Below are positions 63,954 through 64,000 of a stretch of DNA of 64,000 nucleotides, piece by piece. The position numbers and the translations under genes were made by a program. The notes beneath the pieces are model-generated. The model was not told the DNA's origin. It saw nothing but the letters and a program-made list of their open reading frames with translations, and did no database searches. Position 1 is the stretch's first letter. Each line of letters opens with the position of its first letter. Source of the DNA: JAJDGF01 sp031549325. GTDB lineage: Bacteria; Bacillota; Clostridia; Christensenellales; Aristaeellaceae. The stretch is from positions 1 to 64,000 of the forward strand of contig JAVBQA010000037.1 in NCBI GenBank assembly GCA_031549325.1. Reading direction: 5' to 3'.

Positions 63954-63982
63954 TTTACAAATGCCGTTCAATCTGGTATACT
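63954..63982 (+). promoter_or_regulatory. Sigma-A promoter pointing out of the window
   Basis: TTTACA (63954-63959), a 17-base spacer and TATACT (63977-63982) with TGG before the -10. It should drive a plus-strand gene beyond 64000. The rest of 63722-63953 holds the binding-protein promoter (a minus-strand TATACT near 63756) and nothing else recognised. Confidence 0.8.
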
Positions 63983-64000
63983 TTGATCCGTTCCCGCAAA

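Overview
The window looks like chromosomal DNA of a high-GC, endospore-forming member of the class Clostridia (Bacillota). The evidence is a sporulation block in Bacillus order (spoIIGA, sigE, sigG, then a YlmC/YmxH-family gene), a tyrosine T-box leader, a MurE with the meso-diaminopimelate-type DNPR motif, two PASTA domains on the division transpeptidase, and sigma-A promoters of the form TTGACA-N17-TATAAT. The finer taxonomic position cannot be read from the window. All gene calls come from reading the sequence; no database search was run.

Region 1 (1-8333) is the most unusual part. It is a tandem array of five secreted proteins with one architecture: signal peptide, one to three bacterial Ig-like (Big_2) domains, a caspase-like (peptidase C14/metacaspase type) domain, a 12-residue EF-hand-like loop and a C-terminal Trp-Pro motif. 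Two members keep the His/Cys dyad (5088 and 6516). Three have lost both residues. A decayed Ig-domain fragment (1380-1498) points to a sixth, dead copy. Each gene after the first has its own promoter-like sequence.

Region 2 (8422-18169) is housekeeping. A T-box RNA with a probable TAC (Tyr) specifier precedes an aminotransferase, tyrS and a YigZ-family gene. Then come an MntE-like cation exporter, a branched-chain aminotransferase behind a folded leader, an RluA-type pseudouridine synthase, a HAD phosphatase, TrmL and two tandem family-4-like uracil-DNA glycosylases, of which only the first has the Fe-S cysteines.

Region 3 (18284-33589) holds a zinc-ribbon protein, a metallophosphoesterase and a division/cell-wall cluster: mraZ, ftsL, spoVD/ftsI, murE, mraY, murD, ftsW/spoVE, murA, divIB/ftsQ, ftsA, ftsZ. 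The usual rsmH, murF and murG are absent from it. Region 4 (33590-37226) is the sporulation block, with Spo0A-box-like sites before spoIIGA and a consensus sigma-F promoter before sigG.

Region 5 (37503-49492) has a VanY-type carboxypeptidase, nrdR, an OmpR/PhoR-type two-component pair, a glycyl-radical-enzyme operon whose main enzyme ends before the glycine-radical loop, alanine dehydrogenase, a KimA-like potassium importer and a secreted helical protein. Region 6 (49777-63721) is a sugar-uptake island: two RbsABC-like importers, a FucI/AraA-like isomerase with a divergent AraC-family regulator, and a NarL-type two-component system with a solute-binding protein in the same overlapping operon. 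The right edge has a plus-strand promoter for a gene outside the window.
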